In this document: positions 32,623 through 40,670 of the stretch, one piece after another
Position numbering within the stretch: position 1 is the stretch's first letter
Layout: every line of letters starts with the position of its first letter
Assembly (NCBI RefSeq): GCF_026236535.1
Contig: NZ_JAHTMW010000010.1
Span: 186,001 to 250,000 of the forward strand
DNA: 64,000 nucleotides
Direction: 5' to 3'
Origin: Streptomyces sp. SKN60
GTDB lineage: Bacteria > Actinomycetota > Actinomycetes > Streptomycetales > Streptomycetaceae
Made by a program: the position numbers and the translations under genes
Notes under the pieces: model-generated
Databases searched by the model: none
Seen by the model: only the letters and a program-made list of their open reading frames with translations
Told to the model about the DNA's origin: nothing

Positions 32623-32665
32623 TTGACGGGAGCGGGAGCGGAATCCTACGGTCATGCATAGGATT
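32623..32665 (+). promoter_or_regulatory. hmgA promoter with AATCCTA-N10-TAGGATT operator
   Basis: TTGACG (32623-32628), an 18-base spacer and TACGGT (32647-32652) make a good SigA-type promoter. A perfect 7-bp inverted repeat, AATCCTA at 32642-32648 and TAGGATT at 32659-32665, spans the -10 and probable start site. A bound repressor would block initiation. The binder is unknown; the GntR protein after hmgA is one candidate. Confidence 0.68.
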
Positions 32666-32693
32666 GTTGTGAGCGTCTGGACAGGAGCACGCG

Positions 32694-34019
32694 ATGAACG
32701 CGGAGACCCACGCGGAACGGGCGAGAAAGACGGCCGAAGCGCTGACCTACAGCACCGGCTTCGGCAACGAGCACAGCTCCGAGGCCGTCCCCGGCGCCCT
32801 CCCCGACGGGCGGAACTCGCCGCAGCGGGCACCGCTCGGCCTGTACGCGGAGCAGCTGAGCGGGAGCGCGTTCACCGAGCCCCGGGCGCACAACCGGCGC
32901 TCGTGGCTGTACCGGATCCGTCCCTCGGCGGCGCACCCGCCGTTCGCGCGGATCGACAACGGCGCGCTGCGCAGCGCGCCGTTCACCGAGACCGTGCCCG
33001 ACCCGAACCGGCTGCGCTGGAACCCGCTGCCGCAGCCGCCGGCCGGCACCGACTGGCTGGCCGGTCTGTGGACCCTCGGCGGCAACGGTGACACGACGCA
33101 GCGGGCCGGCATGGCCGTGCACCTCTACCACGCGAACGCGTCCATGGAGCGGGTGTTCAGCGACGCCGACGGCGAGCTGCTGATCGTGCCCGAGCACGGC
33201 GGGCTGCTGCTGCGCACCGAGCTGGGCGATCTCGCGGCCGGTCCCGGCGAGGTCGCGCTGATCCCGCGCGGGGTGCGCTTCCGGGTGGAGCTCCTGGACG
33301 CCACGGCCCGCGGCTATGTGTGCGAGAACTACGGCGCCCCGTTCCAGCTGCCCGACCTCGGCCCGATCGGTGCGAACGGCCTGGCCAACGCGCGTGACTT
33401 CCGGGCGCCGGTCGCCGCGTACGAGGACGTCGAGGGTCCGGTGGAGGTGGTCAACAAGTACTGCGGCAACCTGTGGTCGGCGACCTACGCCCACTCCCCG
33501 CTCGATGTGGTCGCCTGGCACGGCAACCACACCCCGTACGTCTACGACCTGCGCCGTTTCAATGTCATCGGGACGATCTCCTACGACCACCCCGATCCGT
33601 CGATCTTCACGGTGCTGACCTCGCCGTCCGACGCCCCGGGGCTCGCGGGCGTCGACTTCGTCGTCTTCGCGCCGCGCTGGCTGGTGGGCGAGGACACGTT
33701 CCGGCCGCCGTACTTCCACCGCAATGTGATGAGCGAGTACATGGGTCTGATCGAGGGCGCGTACGACGCGAAGGCGGAGGGGTTCGTGCCGGGCGGCGGC
33801 TCGCTGCACAACATGATGTCCGCGCACGGCCCGGACCGGGAGACCTTCGACCGGGCGAGCGCCGCCGAGCTGAAGCCGCAGAAGATCGACGACGGTCTGG
33901 CCTTCATGTTCGAGACCCGCTGGCCGGTCACGGCGACCGCGCAGGCGGCCGGTGCCGACCACCTGCAGCGCGCCTATGACGACGTATGGCAGGGTCTTGA
34001 GCGCCACTTCCGGCCGTGA
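32694..34019 (+). CDS. hmgA: Homogentisate 1,2-dioxygenase
   Basis: Ring-cleaving Fe(II) dioxygenase of tyrosine/phenylalanine catabolism, converting homogentisate to maleylacetoacetate. 441 residues, normal length. The iron ligands His342, Glu348 (PPYFHRNVMSEYMG) and His378 (SAHGPD) keep the 6 and 30 residue spacing of the human enzyme (335, 341, 371). YSTGFGNEHSSEAVPGALP and SLYRIRPS-type N-terminal blocks are recognisable. ACAGGAGCACGCG precedes ATG 32694. Other homogentisate pathway genes are not in the window. Loss of this enzyme gives brown melanin-like pigment in other bacteria, from the literature. An operator overlaps the promoter. Confidence 0.97.
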   Translation: MNAETHAERARKTAEALTYSTGFGNEHSSEAVPGALPDGRNSPQRAPLGLYAEQLSGSAFTEPRAHNRRSWLYRIRPSAAHPPFARIDNGALRSAPFTETVPDPNRLRWNPLPQPPAGTDWLAGLWTLGGNGDTTQRAGMAVHLYHANASMERVFSDADGELLIVPEHGGLLLRTELGDLAAGPGEVALIPRGVRFRVELLDATARGYVCENYGAPFQLPDLGPIGANGLANARDFRAPVAAYEDVEGPVEVVNKYCGNLWSATYAHSPLDVVAWHGNHTPYVYDLRRFNVIGTISYDHPDPSIFTVLTSPSDAPGLAGVDFVVFAPRWLVGEDTFRPPYFHRNVMSEYMGLIEGAYDAKAEGFVPGGGSLHNMMSAHGPDRETFDRASAAELKPQKIDDGLAFMFETRWPVTATAQAAGADHLQRAYDDVWQGLERHFRP

Positions 34020-34091
34020 CCGGCGTGACCGGGCGTCCTGTCCGGCGTCCTGTCCGACCGGTTGTCCCGTAGTCGTCATACGGAGTTGACC

Positions 34092-34841
34092 GTGACCGCC
34101 TTCGCTCCCGACTCGCTGGTCCTGAACCGGAAGCTGCCGCTCTGGTACCAGGTCTCGCAGTCGTTGCGTGCCTCCATACTGGGCCGCACCCCCGACGCCT
34201 CGCTGCGGCTGCCCACGGAGGAGCAGCTCGCCGCGCATTACGGGGTGAGCGTGCTGACCATGCGCCAGGCCCTCAAGGAGCTGGAGGAGGAGGGCCTGAT
34301 CAGCAGGCACCGGCGGCGCGGCACCTTCATCGAGCCGGGCGCCCGGCGCTCCACGCCGCGCCGGCTGCTCGGCTCGATCGACGCGATCGTGGCCCAGCAG
34401 TCCGGCGAGCGGACCACGGTGCTCGGCCACGGCACGGAGCCGGTACCGGGCGAGCTCGCCGAGTACTTCCCGGGGGCCGCCGAGGTGGCGGTCTTCCGGC
34501 GGCTGCGGGCCGACGGGGAGAGCGGCGAGCCGACGAACTGGGCGGAGAACGCGGTGCTGCCGGAGCTCGCGGCGGGCATCGACCCGGCGGATCTGGAGCG
34601 CTGGCCGATGACGAAGGTGCTGCGGGACGTGGTCGGGGTCCGGATCAGCCGGATCACCGACACCGTCGAGGCGCGGCTCGCCGACCCGGAGACGGCCCAG
34701 CTGCTCCGGGTCCCGCTGCTTTCGCCGATCCTCCACTACACGGGTGTGACGTATGACGAGGACGGGCGGGTCGTGGACGTGGCCCGGATCCGTTATCGGG
34801 GTGACCGGTTCTCGTTCACGGTGACGGTCGAGGCGCAGTGA
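34092..34841 (+). CDS. GntR-family regulator with UTRA domain
   Basis: 249 residues from GTG 34092, preceded by CGGAG at a 6-base spacing. The winged HTH is at about 20-85 (LRLPTEEQLAAHYGVSVLTMRQALKELEEEG as end landmarks) and the UbiC/UTRA ligand-binding domain at about 95-245 (FRRLRADGESGEPTNWAENAVLPELA; VVDVARIRYRGDRFSFTV). HutC-type subfamily. It follows hmgA by 72 bases on the same strand, so regulation of homogentisate or tyrosine degradation is likely. The ligand would then be an aromatic acid intermediate, but UTRA proteins also bind histidine-pathway and sugar ligands. Confidence 0.88.
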   Translation: MTAFAPDSLVLNRKLPLWYQVSQSLRASILGRTPDASLRLPTEEQLAAHYGVSVLTMRQALKELEEEGLISRHRRRGTFIEPGARRSTPRRLLGSIDAIVAQQSGERTTVLGHGTEPVPGELAEYFPGAAEVAVFRRLRADGESGEPTNWAENAVLPELAAGIDPADLERWPMTKVLRDVVGVRISRITDTVEARLADPETAQLLRVPLLSPILHYTGVTYDEDGRVVDVARIRYRGDRFSFTVTVEAQ

Positions 34842-34997
34842 CGCGGGTATGCGGTGACGCGGTGACGCGGTAGCACCGTGACATTGCCGGGGCCGGGCAG
34901 CGGCGGGGCGCCCGCACTGCCGTGGCCGCTCCCTTGTGCCGGCCGTGACGGCGGCGCACGCTGAGGCGCGCAAGGGGGCGTCGAGCAGGGGGGCGGA

Positions 34998-36056
34998 ATG
35001 CGGCACGTGGGTGTCTTCCGGTGGGTGGTGGTGGCGGGACTGGCGTTGCTGCTGGGGTCGTTCGGGGTGTACGAGGCGGCGCCGGACCATCCGGAGCTGA
35101 AGCAGGTCGACCTGACGGTCCTCGACGAGAAGCCCGACGGCACGTGCCAGGTGCGCTGGTCGGACCCGGTGGACCACCGCTTCCGGGACGGCACGTACCA
35201 CTGCGATCCCCAGCGTTCGGCGGCGCTCAAGGCCCCGAACTACGACGACGGTTCCGGTTACGGCTGGGAGACCGGGTTCGTCCGGGCCGAGGAGCCGCAC
35301 CGGGGCGAGCTGTTCCGGCTCGGCCAGGAGACCGGGCGGGAAGGGTACGTCGACCTGGCCGACGGTCTCGCCGGGCTCGGGCTGCTGCTCACCCTCGTCG
35401 GCCTGGTCGGCGGCAACTTCCGCGCACTGCCCCGGCTCGTCGAGGCGGAGCCGCGGCTGCTGCGGCGCGCGGCGGAGCTGCGGGAGGCGGCGGACTGGGT
35501 GGCCCGGGACCACGAGCGCGCCGTCGCGGCGGTCCGCACGGCGCGGGGCGACGGCCCGCTGCCGCTGGAGGCCCTCCTGGAGGCCCCGCTGGACCCGGCT
35601 CGGGACGCGGAGCTGCTGCGGGCCCTGCGGGTGCTGGTGGAGGCCGGCCCGGCGGCGCGCGACGCGGCCGGGACGGGCCGGTGGCTGTCCGAGCGCCTCG
35701 ATCCGCTGCTCGAGGACGCGGCCCCCGCCGCGCGCTACCGCACGATCCTGCGCGTCGGCCCGCAATCCCGGCAGCGTGCCGCCCGCGCGATCGGCCGACT
35801 GCGGCCCCTGCTCGCCGCGGCCGAACGGGAGGGGCTCACCGCCCGCTTCGCCCAGGCCTCCGTCGACCTGCTCCGCGGCCAGGACACGGACCCGGCGGGC
35901 CTGGGCGCCTGGGCGGACTTCACCACCGCCCCGGAGACGTACCGGCGGGTGCTGGAGGAGACCGCGTCGGACGCGCCGGCGGCGGCGCCAGCGGCCCTGG
36001 CGGCGGAGTCCGGGGCGGGCACACCGCGCCGGCGGGTGCGGGTCCGGATCCGCTGA
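34998..36056 (+). CDS. Membrane-associated protein of unknown function
   Basis: 352 residues. One N-terminal helix at about 8-27 (RWVVVAGLALLLGSFGVYEA) is followed by an extracellular segment of about 85 residues with two Cys (DGTCQVRW and YHCDPQ), which probably pair. A second helix is at about 122-140 (GLAGLGLLLTLVGLVGG). A long Ala/Glu/Arg-rich helical cytoplasmic region of about 200 residues follows, with a basic end (TPRRRVRVRIR). Not recognised. It stands alone between the GntR gene and a repeat element. The layout (sensor-like outside loop, coiled inside) allows a signalling or scaffolding role, but nothing catalytic is seen. Confidence 0.75.
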   Translation: MRHVGVFRWVVVAGLALLLGSFGVYEAAPDHPELKQVDLTVLDEKPDGTCQVRWSDPVDHRFRDGTYHCDPQRSAALKAPNYDDGSGYGWETGFVRAEEPHRGELFRLGQETGREGYVDLADGLAGLGLLLTLVGLVGGNFRALPRLVEAEPRLLRRAAELREAADWVARDHERAVAAVRTARGDGPLPLEALLEAPLDPARDAELLRALRVLVEAGPAARDAAGTGRWLSERLDPLLEDAAPAARYRTILRVGPQSRQRAARAIGRLRPLLAAAEREGLTARFAQASVDLLRGQDTDPAGLGAWADFTTAPETYRRVLEETASDAPAAAPAALAAESGAGTPRRRVRVRIR

Positions 36057-36071
36057 GCTCGGCGGGGCCTA

Positions 36072-36302
36072 GGGCGTGTGTCGAAAGTAGCTCCCCCTGG
36101 CTTCGCCGGGAGGTACCCCCAATCCGCCCGCAGGGCGGGCCGGGAGGCGTCCGGTGCGTGCGATCGCAAGGCGGAGGGCGGGGGCACCTCCGGGCCGCCA
36201 GGCCCAGGGGGAGAGAGCGCAGCGTGCTGCGCCGACGACTGACAACGCAGCGAGCGTGCGCGCAGGGCGCCTCCCGGCAGACGGGACTTTCGACACACGC
36301 CC
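36072..36302. mobile_element. MITE-like element with 17-bp perfect terminal inverted repeats
   Basis: Ends are GGGCGTGTGTCGAAAGT (36072-36088) and its exact complement (36286-36302). Pairing extends outward as CCT/AGG with one mismatch. Inside, CTCCCCCTGG (36091-36100) pairs with 36204-36213, and GCGCAGC-GT-GCTGCGC (36217-36232) is a hairpin. It carries no transposase and is about 231 bp, so it is either a non-autonomous element or a structured intergenic repeat. I recall sequences with these ends as frequent in Streptomyces genomes, but cannot confirm. It occupies almost the whole gap between two genes. Confidence 0.78.
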
Positions 36303-36365
36303 CAGGCGCGGGCCCGTGGGCGCGGGGTCCCGTGCCCTGGATGGGTGCTCCCCGCTCTCGTTAGC

Positions 36366-37601
36366 ATGCGGGGCGTGACGGAGGATCTGCCGCTTGGCCC
36401 CGGGGCCGTGATGGACGCGCCCCTGCTCGACGACCTCATGCCCTGGTCCGTGGCGCCGCTGCGGTTCGGCCGGCCGTGGGTCGTCGCGCCGGACCGCCGT
36501 ACGCTCCGCGAGCGGTGGGCGCGGCTGGTGGCGGCGGAGGGGGACGAGCGGGAGGCGTTGTTCCGGGGGAGCCGGGCGCGGACGACGGGGAGTTCGGTGG
36601 CGGCGCTGCCGGGGCAGCGGACCGGGACGGGGCGGCTCGCGCGGGAGGCGGGGGCGTGTCCGGAGCCGGTGCGGGTGGCGTACGGGCCGTTCGACGAGCA
36701 GTGGCTGCTGCCGGACCACCGGCTGATCGACGTGGCGCGGCCGGAGTTGTGGCGGGTGGCGGACGAGCGGCAGCTGTTCGTCGTCGAGCAGGGGTACGTG
36801 CCGGGCGCGGCCGGGCCCGCGCTGCTCGTGTCGGCGGTGCTGCCGGACGGGCGCTCTCCCGCGGGCCGGCCGGGCCGGATCCGGCCGCTGTTCCGGCGGC
36901 CGGGCGGTCTGGAGCCCAATCTGGCCCCGGGACTGCGGGAACTGCTCGGCGAGCGGTACGGGTGCGGGGTCGGCGCGGCCGATCTGGTGGCCTGGGCGGC
37001 GGCGGTGGCGCGGCCTTCCGCCGCAGGCTGCCGGGTGCCGTTGCCGGCGGATCCGGAGGTGTGGGCGGCGGGCGTGGCGCTGGGGCGCGAGCTGGTGGAG
37101 ACGCAGTTGCGCGGGGCGCGCGGCGGGGCCCGGCCGCGGCTGCCGGGGGGCCGCAGGCCGTACGTACGGGCGGCGGTCCCGGCCCGGCCGACGACGCTCT
37201 CGTACGACCCGGAGGGCGAGGTGCTGAGTGTGGGCGAGGGCCGGATCTCGCCGGTGCCGGCGGCGGCGTGGGAGTTCGAGGTCGGCGGGGCGCGGATGCT
37301 CGAGCAGTGGTTCGCGCACCGGACCGCGGCCGCCGAGCCGGGGACGCTTGAGGCGATCGGGCCTGCGGCCTGGCCGCAGGAGTGGACCTCGGAGCTGCTT
37401 GAGCTGATCACGGTCCTGGCGCTGCTCGCGGGGCGCGAGGAGGAGCGTGCGGCGCTCCTTGCGCGCGCCGGGGCGGACGGTCTCGGGGCGGGCGCCCTGC
37501 GGGCGGCCGGGGTGCTGCCCGTACCGGCGGCGGCGCGCCGGCCCGCGTCCGTACTGGACCATCAGGAGGAGGGTCCGGAGGGGCAGTTCATGCTCCTGTA
37601 G
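36366..37601 (+). CDS. Stand-alone type ISP restriction-modification specificity-like domain
   Basis: 411 residues. The sequence matches the C-terminal target-recognition part of type ISP (LlaBIII-type) restriction-modification enzymes: RPLFRRPGGLEPNLAPG, GADPEVW-type VPLPADPEVWAAGVALGREL, GGRRPYVRAAVPARP, SYDPEGEVLSVGEGRISPVP, and the strongly conserved EQWFAHRTAAAEPGTLEAI and WPQEWTSELLELIT. The helicase, nuclease and methyltransferase domains of a full enzyme are absent, and no such gene lies beside it. ATG 36366 (or GTG 36375) starts 64 bases after a MITE-like element. It may be a domesticated DNA-binding subunit, a partner of a distant methylase, or an eroded gene. Confidence 0.8.
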   Translation: MRGVTEDLPLGPGAVMDAPLLDDLMPWSVAPLRFGRPWVVAPDRRTLRERWARLVAAEGDEREALFRGSRARTTGSSVAALPGQRTGTGRLAREAGACPEPVRVAYGPFDEQWLLPDHRLIDVARPELWRVADERQLFVVEQGYVPGAAGPALLVSAVLPDGRSPAGRPGRIRPLFRRPGGLEPNLAPGLRELLGERYGCGVGAADLVAWAAAVARPSAAGCRVPLPADPEVWAAGVALGRELVETQLRGARGGARPRLPGGRRPYVRAAVPARPTTLSYDPEGEVLSVGEGRISPVPAAAWEFEVGGARMLEQWFAHRTAAAEPGTLEAIGPAAWPQEWTSELLELITVLALLAGREEERAALLARAGADGLGAGALRAAGVLPVPAAARRPASVLDHQEEGPEGQFMLL

Positions 37602-37606
37602 TCAGG

Positions 37607-38329
37607 TCAGGCTCCGCGGGGCGTGAACGAGTCGAGCAGCCGGGTGATGGTGAGTTCGAAGATCTCGTCGGTGTCGACGGGCGCCGGTGACGCGGCGATC
37701 AGTGCGGCGAGGTGCGGGTAGGCGCCGGTCATGAGCTGTCCGGCGAGGTAGGCGTCGCGTACCTGCTGTTCCTCCGCCTCGGACCAGGGCAGGCCGCGGG
37801 CGCGTTCGGCGATGGCCTGCTCGTTGCGCACGGTGGCCATGACGGTGCCGTTGATCATGGCGATGAGCTGCATCTTCAGGCCGGGGTCCACGTCGAGCGG
37901 GGTCAGGGCGCCGAGGCACCACTCCAGGAAGCGCAGGGCGTTGGGGCTGAAGCCGTAGGCGGTGGTCATGACGCGGGTCAGCCAGGGGTGCCGTTCCATG
38001 ATGGCGCGGGTCTGCCGGGCGATGCCGGTCATGTCGGCGCGCCAGTCGCCGCTGGGCTCGGCGGGGAGCTCGTACTCCTCGCTCGCCGCGTCGACCATCA
38101 GCTCGTAGAGGTCTTCCTTGCGCGGCACGTAGTTGTACAGCGACATGGTGCCGCAGCCCAGTTCGGCGGCGATGCGGCGCATGGAGACGGCGTCGATGCC
38201 CTCGGCGTCGGCGATGCGGACGGCGGCGTCGACGACGTCGCGCCGGCTGTGGGCCGGTTTGGGGCCGCGGCCGGTGCGCTCGGGGCGCGCCCAGATCACT
38301 TCGGGTTCGGCCGCTCGGCCCGCCATCAC
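37607..38329 (-). CDS. TetR-family repressor of the adjacent ABC exporter
   Basis: 240 residues from GTG 38329 (or ATG 38326). The HTH is at about 48-70 (MRRIAAELGCGTMSLYNYVPRKEDL) with the TetR_C_1-type ligand domain (RADMTGIARQTRAIMERHPW; GFSPNALRFLEWCL). The upstream GAGG fits the GTG start better. It is divergent from a DrrAB-like exporter. Two TACGTAC-N3-GTAC dyads lie in and after the shared promoter (38381-38399, 38426-38446). The classic arrangement is a drug-sensing repressor controlling its own efflux pump; the inducing compound is unknown. It converges on the type ISP gene with a 5-base gap. Confidence 0.92.
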   Translation of the reverse strand: MMAGRAAEPEVIWARPERTGRGPKPAHSRRDVVDAAVRIADAEGIDAVSMRRIAAELGCGTMSLYNYVPRKEDLYELMVDAASEEYELPAEPSGDWRADMTGIARQTRAIMERHPWLTRVMTTAYGFSPNALRFLEWCLGALTPLDVDPGLKMQLIAMINGTVMATVRNEQAIAERARGLPWSEAEEQQVRDAYLAGQLMTGAYPHLAALIAASPAPVDTDEIFELTITRLLDSFTPRGA

Positions 38330-38380
38330 TCATCACCTCGTCGCCCCATCGTAACGAGGCCGCCTCCCTCGCCCGCACAG

Positions 38381-38399
38381 TTACGTACACCGTACGCAA
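38381..38399. promoter_or_regulatory. Operator 1 of the drr-like exporter, overlapping -35
   Basis: TTACGTACACCGTACGCAA is a 19-bp dyad (arms TTACGTAC and GTACGCAA, one mismatch pair). It overlaps the -35 region; TAGGGT at 38405-38410 fits a -10, placing the transcript start at or next to the ATG at 38417. The mRNA may therefore be leaderless, and no Shine-Dalgarno is seen. Confidence 0.75.
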
Positions 38400-38416
38400 T
38401 GCGCTAGGGTCACCCC

Positions 38417-39418
38417 ATGACAACAACTACGTACGCTGTACTTAGTGAGGGTCTGCGGAAGCGCTACGGCGACGTGCACGCGCTGCGCGGGCTCGACCTC
38501 GCCGTCCCCGAGGGCACCGTCTGCGGGATCCTCGGGCGCAACGGCGCCGGGAAGACCACCGCGGTCCGGGTGCTGACCACGCTGGTGCGGCCGGACGGCG
38601 GCAGCGCCAGGGTGGCCGGGTGCGACGTGGTCCGCGACCCGGCCGGGGTGCGCAGGCGGATCGCGGTCACCGGGCAGTACGCCTCGGTCGACGGCGACCT
38701 CACCGGCGCCGAGAACCTGCGGCTCTTCGCCCGCCTCCTGCGCGCCCCGCGCTCGCGCGCCGACGAACTCCTGGAGCGCTTCGGCCTCGCCGAGGCCGCC
38801 GGCCGGCCCGCCCGCACCTACTCCGGCGGCATGCGGCGCCGGCTCGACCTGGCGGCGAGCCTGATCGTGCCGCCGCGGGTGCTCTTCCTCGACGAGCCGA
38901 CCACCGGCCTCGACCCGCACAGCCGGAACGGGATCTGGGACGCGGTACGGGAGTTGGCGGCCGGCGGCACGACCGTGCTGCTCACCACCCAGTACCTGGA
39001 GGAGGCCGACCGGCTCGCCGACGAGGTCGTCCTGGTCGACGGGGGCCGGGCCGCCGAGCGCGGCACCCCGGCCGAACTCAAGGCGCTGATCGGCAGTTAC
39101 GCCGAGGTCGTGGTCGCCGAACCGGCGGCCCTCGAAGCGGCCGCGGCCGTGCTCGACCGGCTCACCGGGTCGCTGCCGGTCCTGGACGCCGAGCGCCGCA
39201 CGGTCGGCGCGGTCACCACCGACCCCTCCCTGACCCTCCCCCGGCTCGTCCGGGAGATCGACGCGGCCGGCGTCCCCGTCCTCGACGCGTCGCTGCGCCC
39301 GCCCACTCTCGACGAGGTGTTCCTGCGCCTCACCGAGCGCGGTCCAGACCCCGACGCCACCGACCGCACCGACACCGACACCGACCGCACCACCGACCGC
39401 GAGGAGTTGGCCGCATGA
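38417..39418 (+). CDS. ABC transporter ATP-binding protein, DrrA type
   Basis: ATPase of a daunorubicin-resistance-type exporter, 333 residues. Walker A is GRNGAGKTT at about 40-48, then the signature YSGGMRRRLDLA, Walker B VLFLDEPTTGLDP, and a His-like switch LLTTQYLEEADRLADE. The DrrA-specific C-terminal domain follows. The extreme C-terminus is an Asp/Thr/Arg repeat (DATDRTDTDTDRTTDRE) before EELAA. The stop overlaps the permease start (ATGA). The probable leaderless start at 38417 and the operator inside codons 4-10 are unusual. Function: energises export of a drug or lipid-like compound. Confidence 0.95.
   Translation: MTTTTYAVLSEGLRKRYGDVHALRGLDLAVPEGTVCGILGRNGAGKTTAVRVLTTLVRPDGGSARVAGCDVVRDPAGVRRRIAVTGQYASVDGDLTGAENLRLFARLLRAPRSRADELLERFGLAEAAGRPARTYSGGMRRRLDLAASLIVPPRVLFLDEPTTGLDPHSRNGIWDAVRELAAGGTTVLLTTQYLEEADRLADEVVLVDGGRAAERGTPAELKALIGSYAEVVVAEPAALEAAAAVLDRLTGSLPVLDAERRTVGAVTTDPSLTLPRLVREIDAAGVPVLDASLRPPTLDEVFLRLTERGPDPDATDRTDTDTDRTTDREELAA
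38426..38446. promoter_or_regulatory. Operator 2, inside the first codons of the exporter gene
   Basis: Arms ACTACGTAC and GTACTTAGT around GCT form a 21-bp dyad with one mismatch per nine. The core TACGTAC-N3-GTAC equals operator 1, with centres 46 bases apart. It lies at codons 4-10 of the ATPase gene, where a repressor could act as a roadblock or pair with operator 1. Confidence 0.7.
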
Positions 39419-40203
39419 GTGCGAGCGCTCTCGTCCACGACGGCACCGCGATGCTCGGGCGGAATCTGCTGCGGGTCCGGCACGCCCCGGCACTCACCGT
39501 CATGACGCAGACCATGCCGATCGTCTTCCTGTTCTTCTTCGGGTACGTGTTCGGCGGCGCGCTCGCCATGCCGGGCGCCGACTACCGGGCGTTCCTGGTG
39601 CCGGGGATGCTGGTGGCGACGGCTGCGAACGGGGTGATGACCGGGATGTTCCAGGCGGCCCAGGACACGCACCGGGGTGTGACGGACCGGCTGCGGACCC
39701 TGCCGGTGAGCCGGGCGGCGGTGCCGCTGGGGCAGGCGCTCGCCGATCTCGTCACCACCGCGGTGGGCACGGTGCCGCTGCTGCTCGTCGGGCTCGCGAT
39801 GGGCTGGCGGATCGAGGGCACGGCCGTCGAGGCGGCGGGCGCGCTCGGGCTGCTGCTGCTCTTCCGGTTCGCGGCGACCTGGGCGGGCATCCTGCTCGGG
39901 CTCGCGTCGAAGAGCGAGGAGGCGGCCGGTCAGCTGGGCAGCGCCACCTTCATGCTGCCGCTGCTGTCGAACGCGTATCTGCCGACCGACGGCATGCCGG
40001 GCTGGCTGCGCACGGTCGCGGAGTGGAATCCGATCTCGGCGGTGACGACGGCCGTCCGGGAGCTGTTCGGGAACGCGCCGGTGCCGGCACCGGGCGAGGC
40101 CGCCTGGCCGGTGACGCACCCGGTGGCCGGGGCGCTGCTCTGGTCGCTGGCGCTGCTCGCGCTGTGTGTCCCGGCGGCGGTCAGGCGCTGCGCACGGGGG
40201 TGA
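39415..40203 (+). CDS. ABC-2 type permease, DrrB type
   Basis: Membrane subunit of the exporter, 262 residues with six hydrophobic helices. Landmarks: ALTVMTQTMPIVFLFFFGYVFGG, FLVPGMLVATAANGVMTGMF, the ABC-2 signature area DTHRGVTDRLRTLPVSRAAVPLGQ (ends as landmarks), LLLLFRFAATWAGILLGL and WNPISAVTTAVRELFGN. Its ATG overlaps the ATPase stop by four bases, so equal synthesis is likely. Together with the ATPase it forms the pump controlled by the divergent TetR. No terminator is obvious in the next 190 bases, which hold no gene. Confidence 0.94.
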   Translation: MSASALVHDGTAMLGRNLLRVRHAPALTVMTQTMPIVFLFFFGYVFGGALAMPGADYRAFLVPGMLVATAANGVMTGMFQAAQDTHRGVTDRLRTLPVSRAAVPLGQALADLVTTAVGTVPLLLVGLAMGWRIEGTAVEAAGALGLLLLFRFAATWAGILLGLASKSEEAAGQLGSATFMLPLLSNAYLPTDGMPGWLRTVAEWNPISAVTTAVRELFGNAPVPAPGEAAWPVTHPVAGALLWSLALLALCVPAAVRRCARG

Positions 40204-40397
40204 GCCGGGACGGCGACCGGTGCCGGGGGCCGGGCGGGGCCGGGCGCAGCCGGTGGGGAGAGGGCGCCGGACGGGCGGGGACACGTCCGGCGGCGGGTCG
40301 GAAGCGGGTCGTGGGCCGAGCGGGGGCGGGCGGGAGCGCTGCGTCGGGGTACGCGGGAGCCCGGCCCGGACGGCCTGTCAGCGGGGGGCGTCGAGGG

Positions 40398-40670
40398 TCA
40401 GTGGTGGCTGCCGAAGAGCGAGCGGCGGAGCCGGCGGAGCGGGGCGAAGAGCGAGACCCGCGAGCTGCGGCTGCGGTGGCCCTGCATCGGCACCTCACGC
40501 GTACGCGTCGTCAGTTCCCGCATGAGCAGGGTCGCCTCGGCCGCCTCGCGCTGCGGTATGGCGGGACCGCCGAGCACCGCGAGATGGCGGTCGAGTCGCG
40601 AACTCGTCGCGCTGCTCCCGCAGGTGATGGCAGGCACTCGCGGCCTGCTGCGCATTGCTATCTGTTCCAT
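40398..40670 (-). CDS. Small basic protein, unknown function
   Basis: 90 residues from ATG 40670, preceded by GGGGAG at good spacing. Basic overall, with a central HLAVLGGPAIPQREAAEATLL segment and the end SLFAPLRRLRRSLFGSHH, an amphipathic basic helix. No signal or membrane segment. I believe similar small proteins occur in other streptomycetes, but cannot confirm. It is transcribed divergently from the Ser/Thr kinase gene across a 275-base AT-richer promoter region. A shadow reading of noncoding DNA is possible; the helix-like end and clean ribosome site favour a real gene. Confidence 0.55.
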   Translation of the reverse strand: MEQIAMRSRPRVPAITCGSSATSSRLDRHLAVLGGPAIPQREAAEATLLMRELTTRTREVPMQGHRSRSSRVSLFAPLRRLRRSLFGSHH

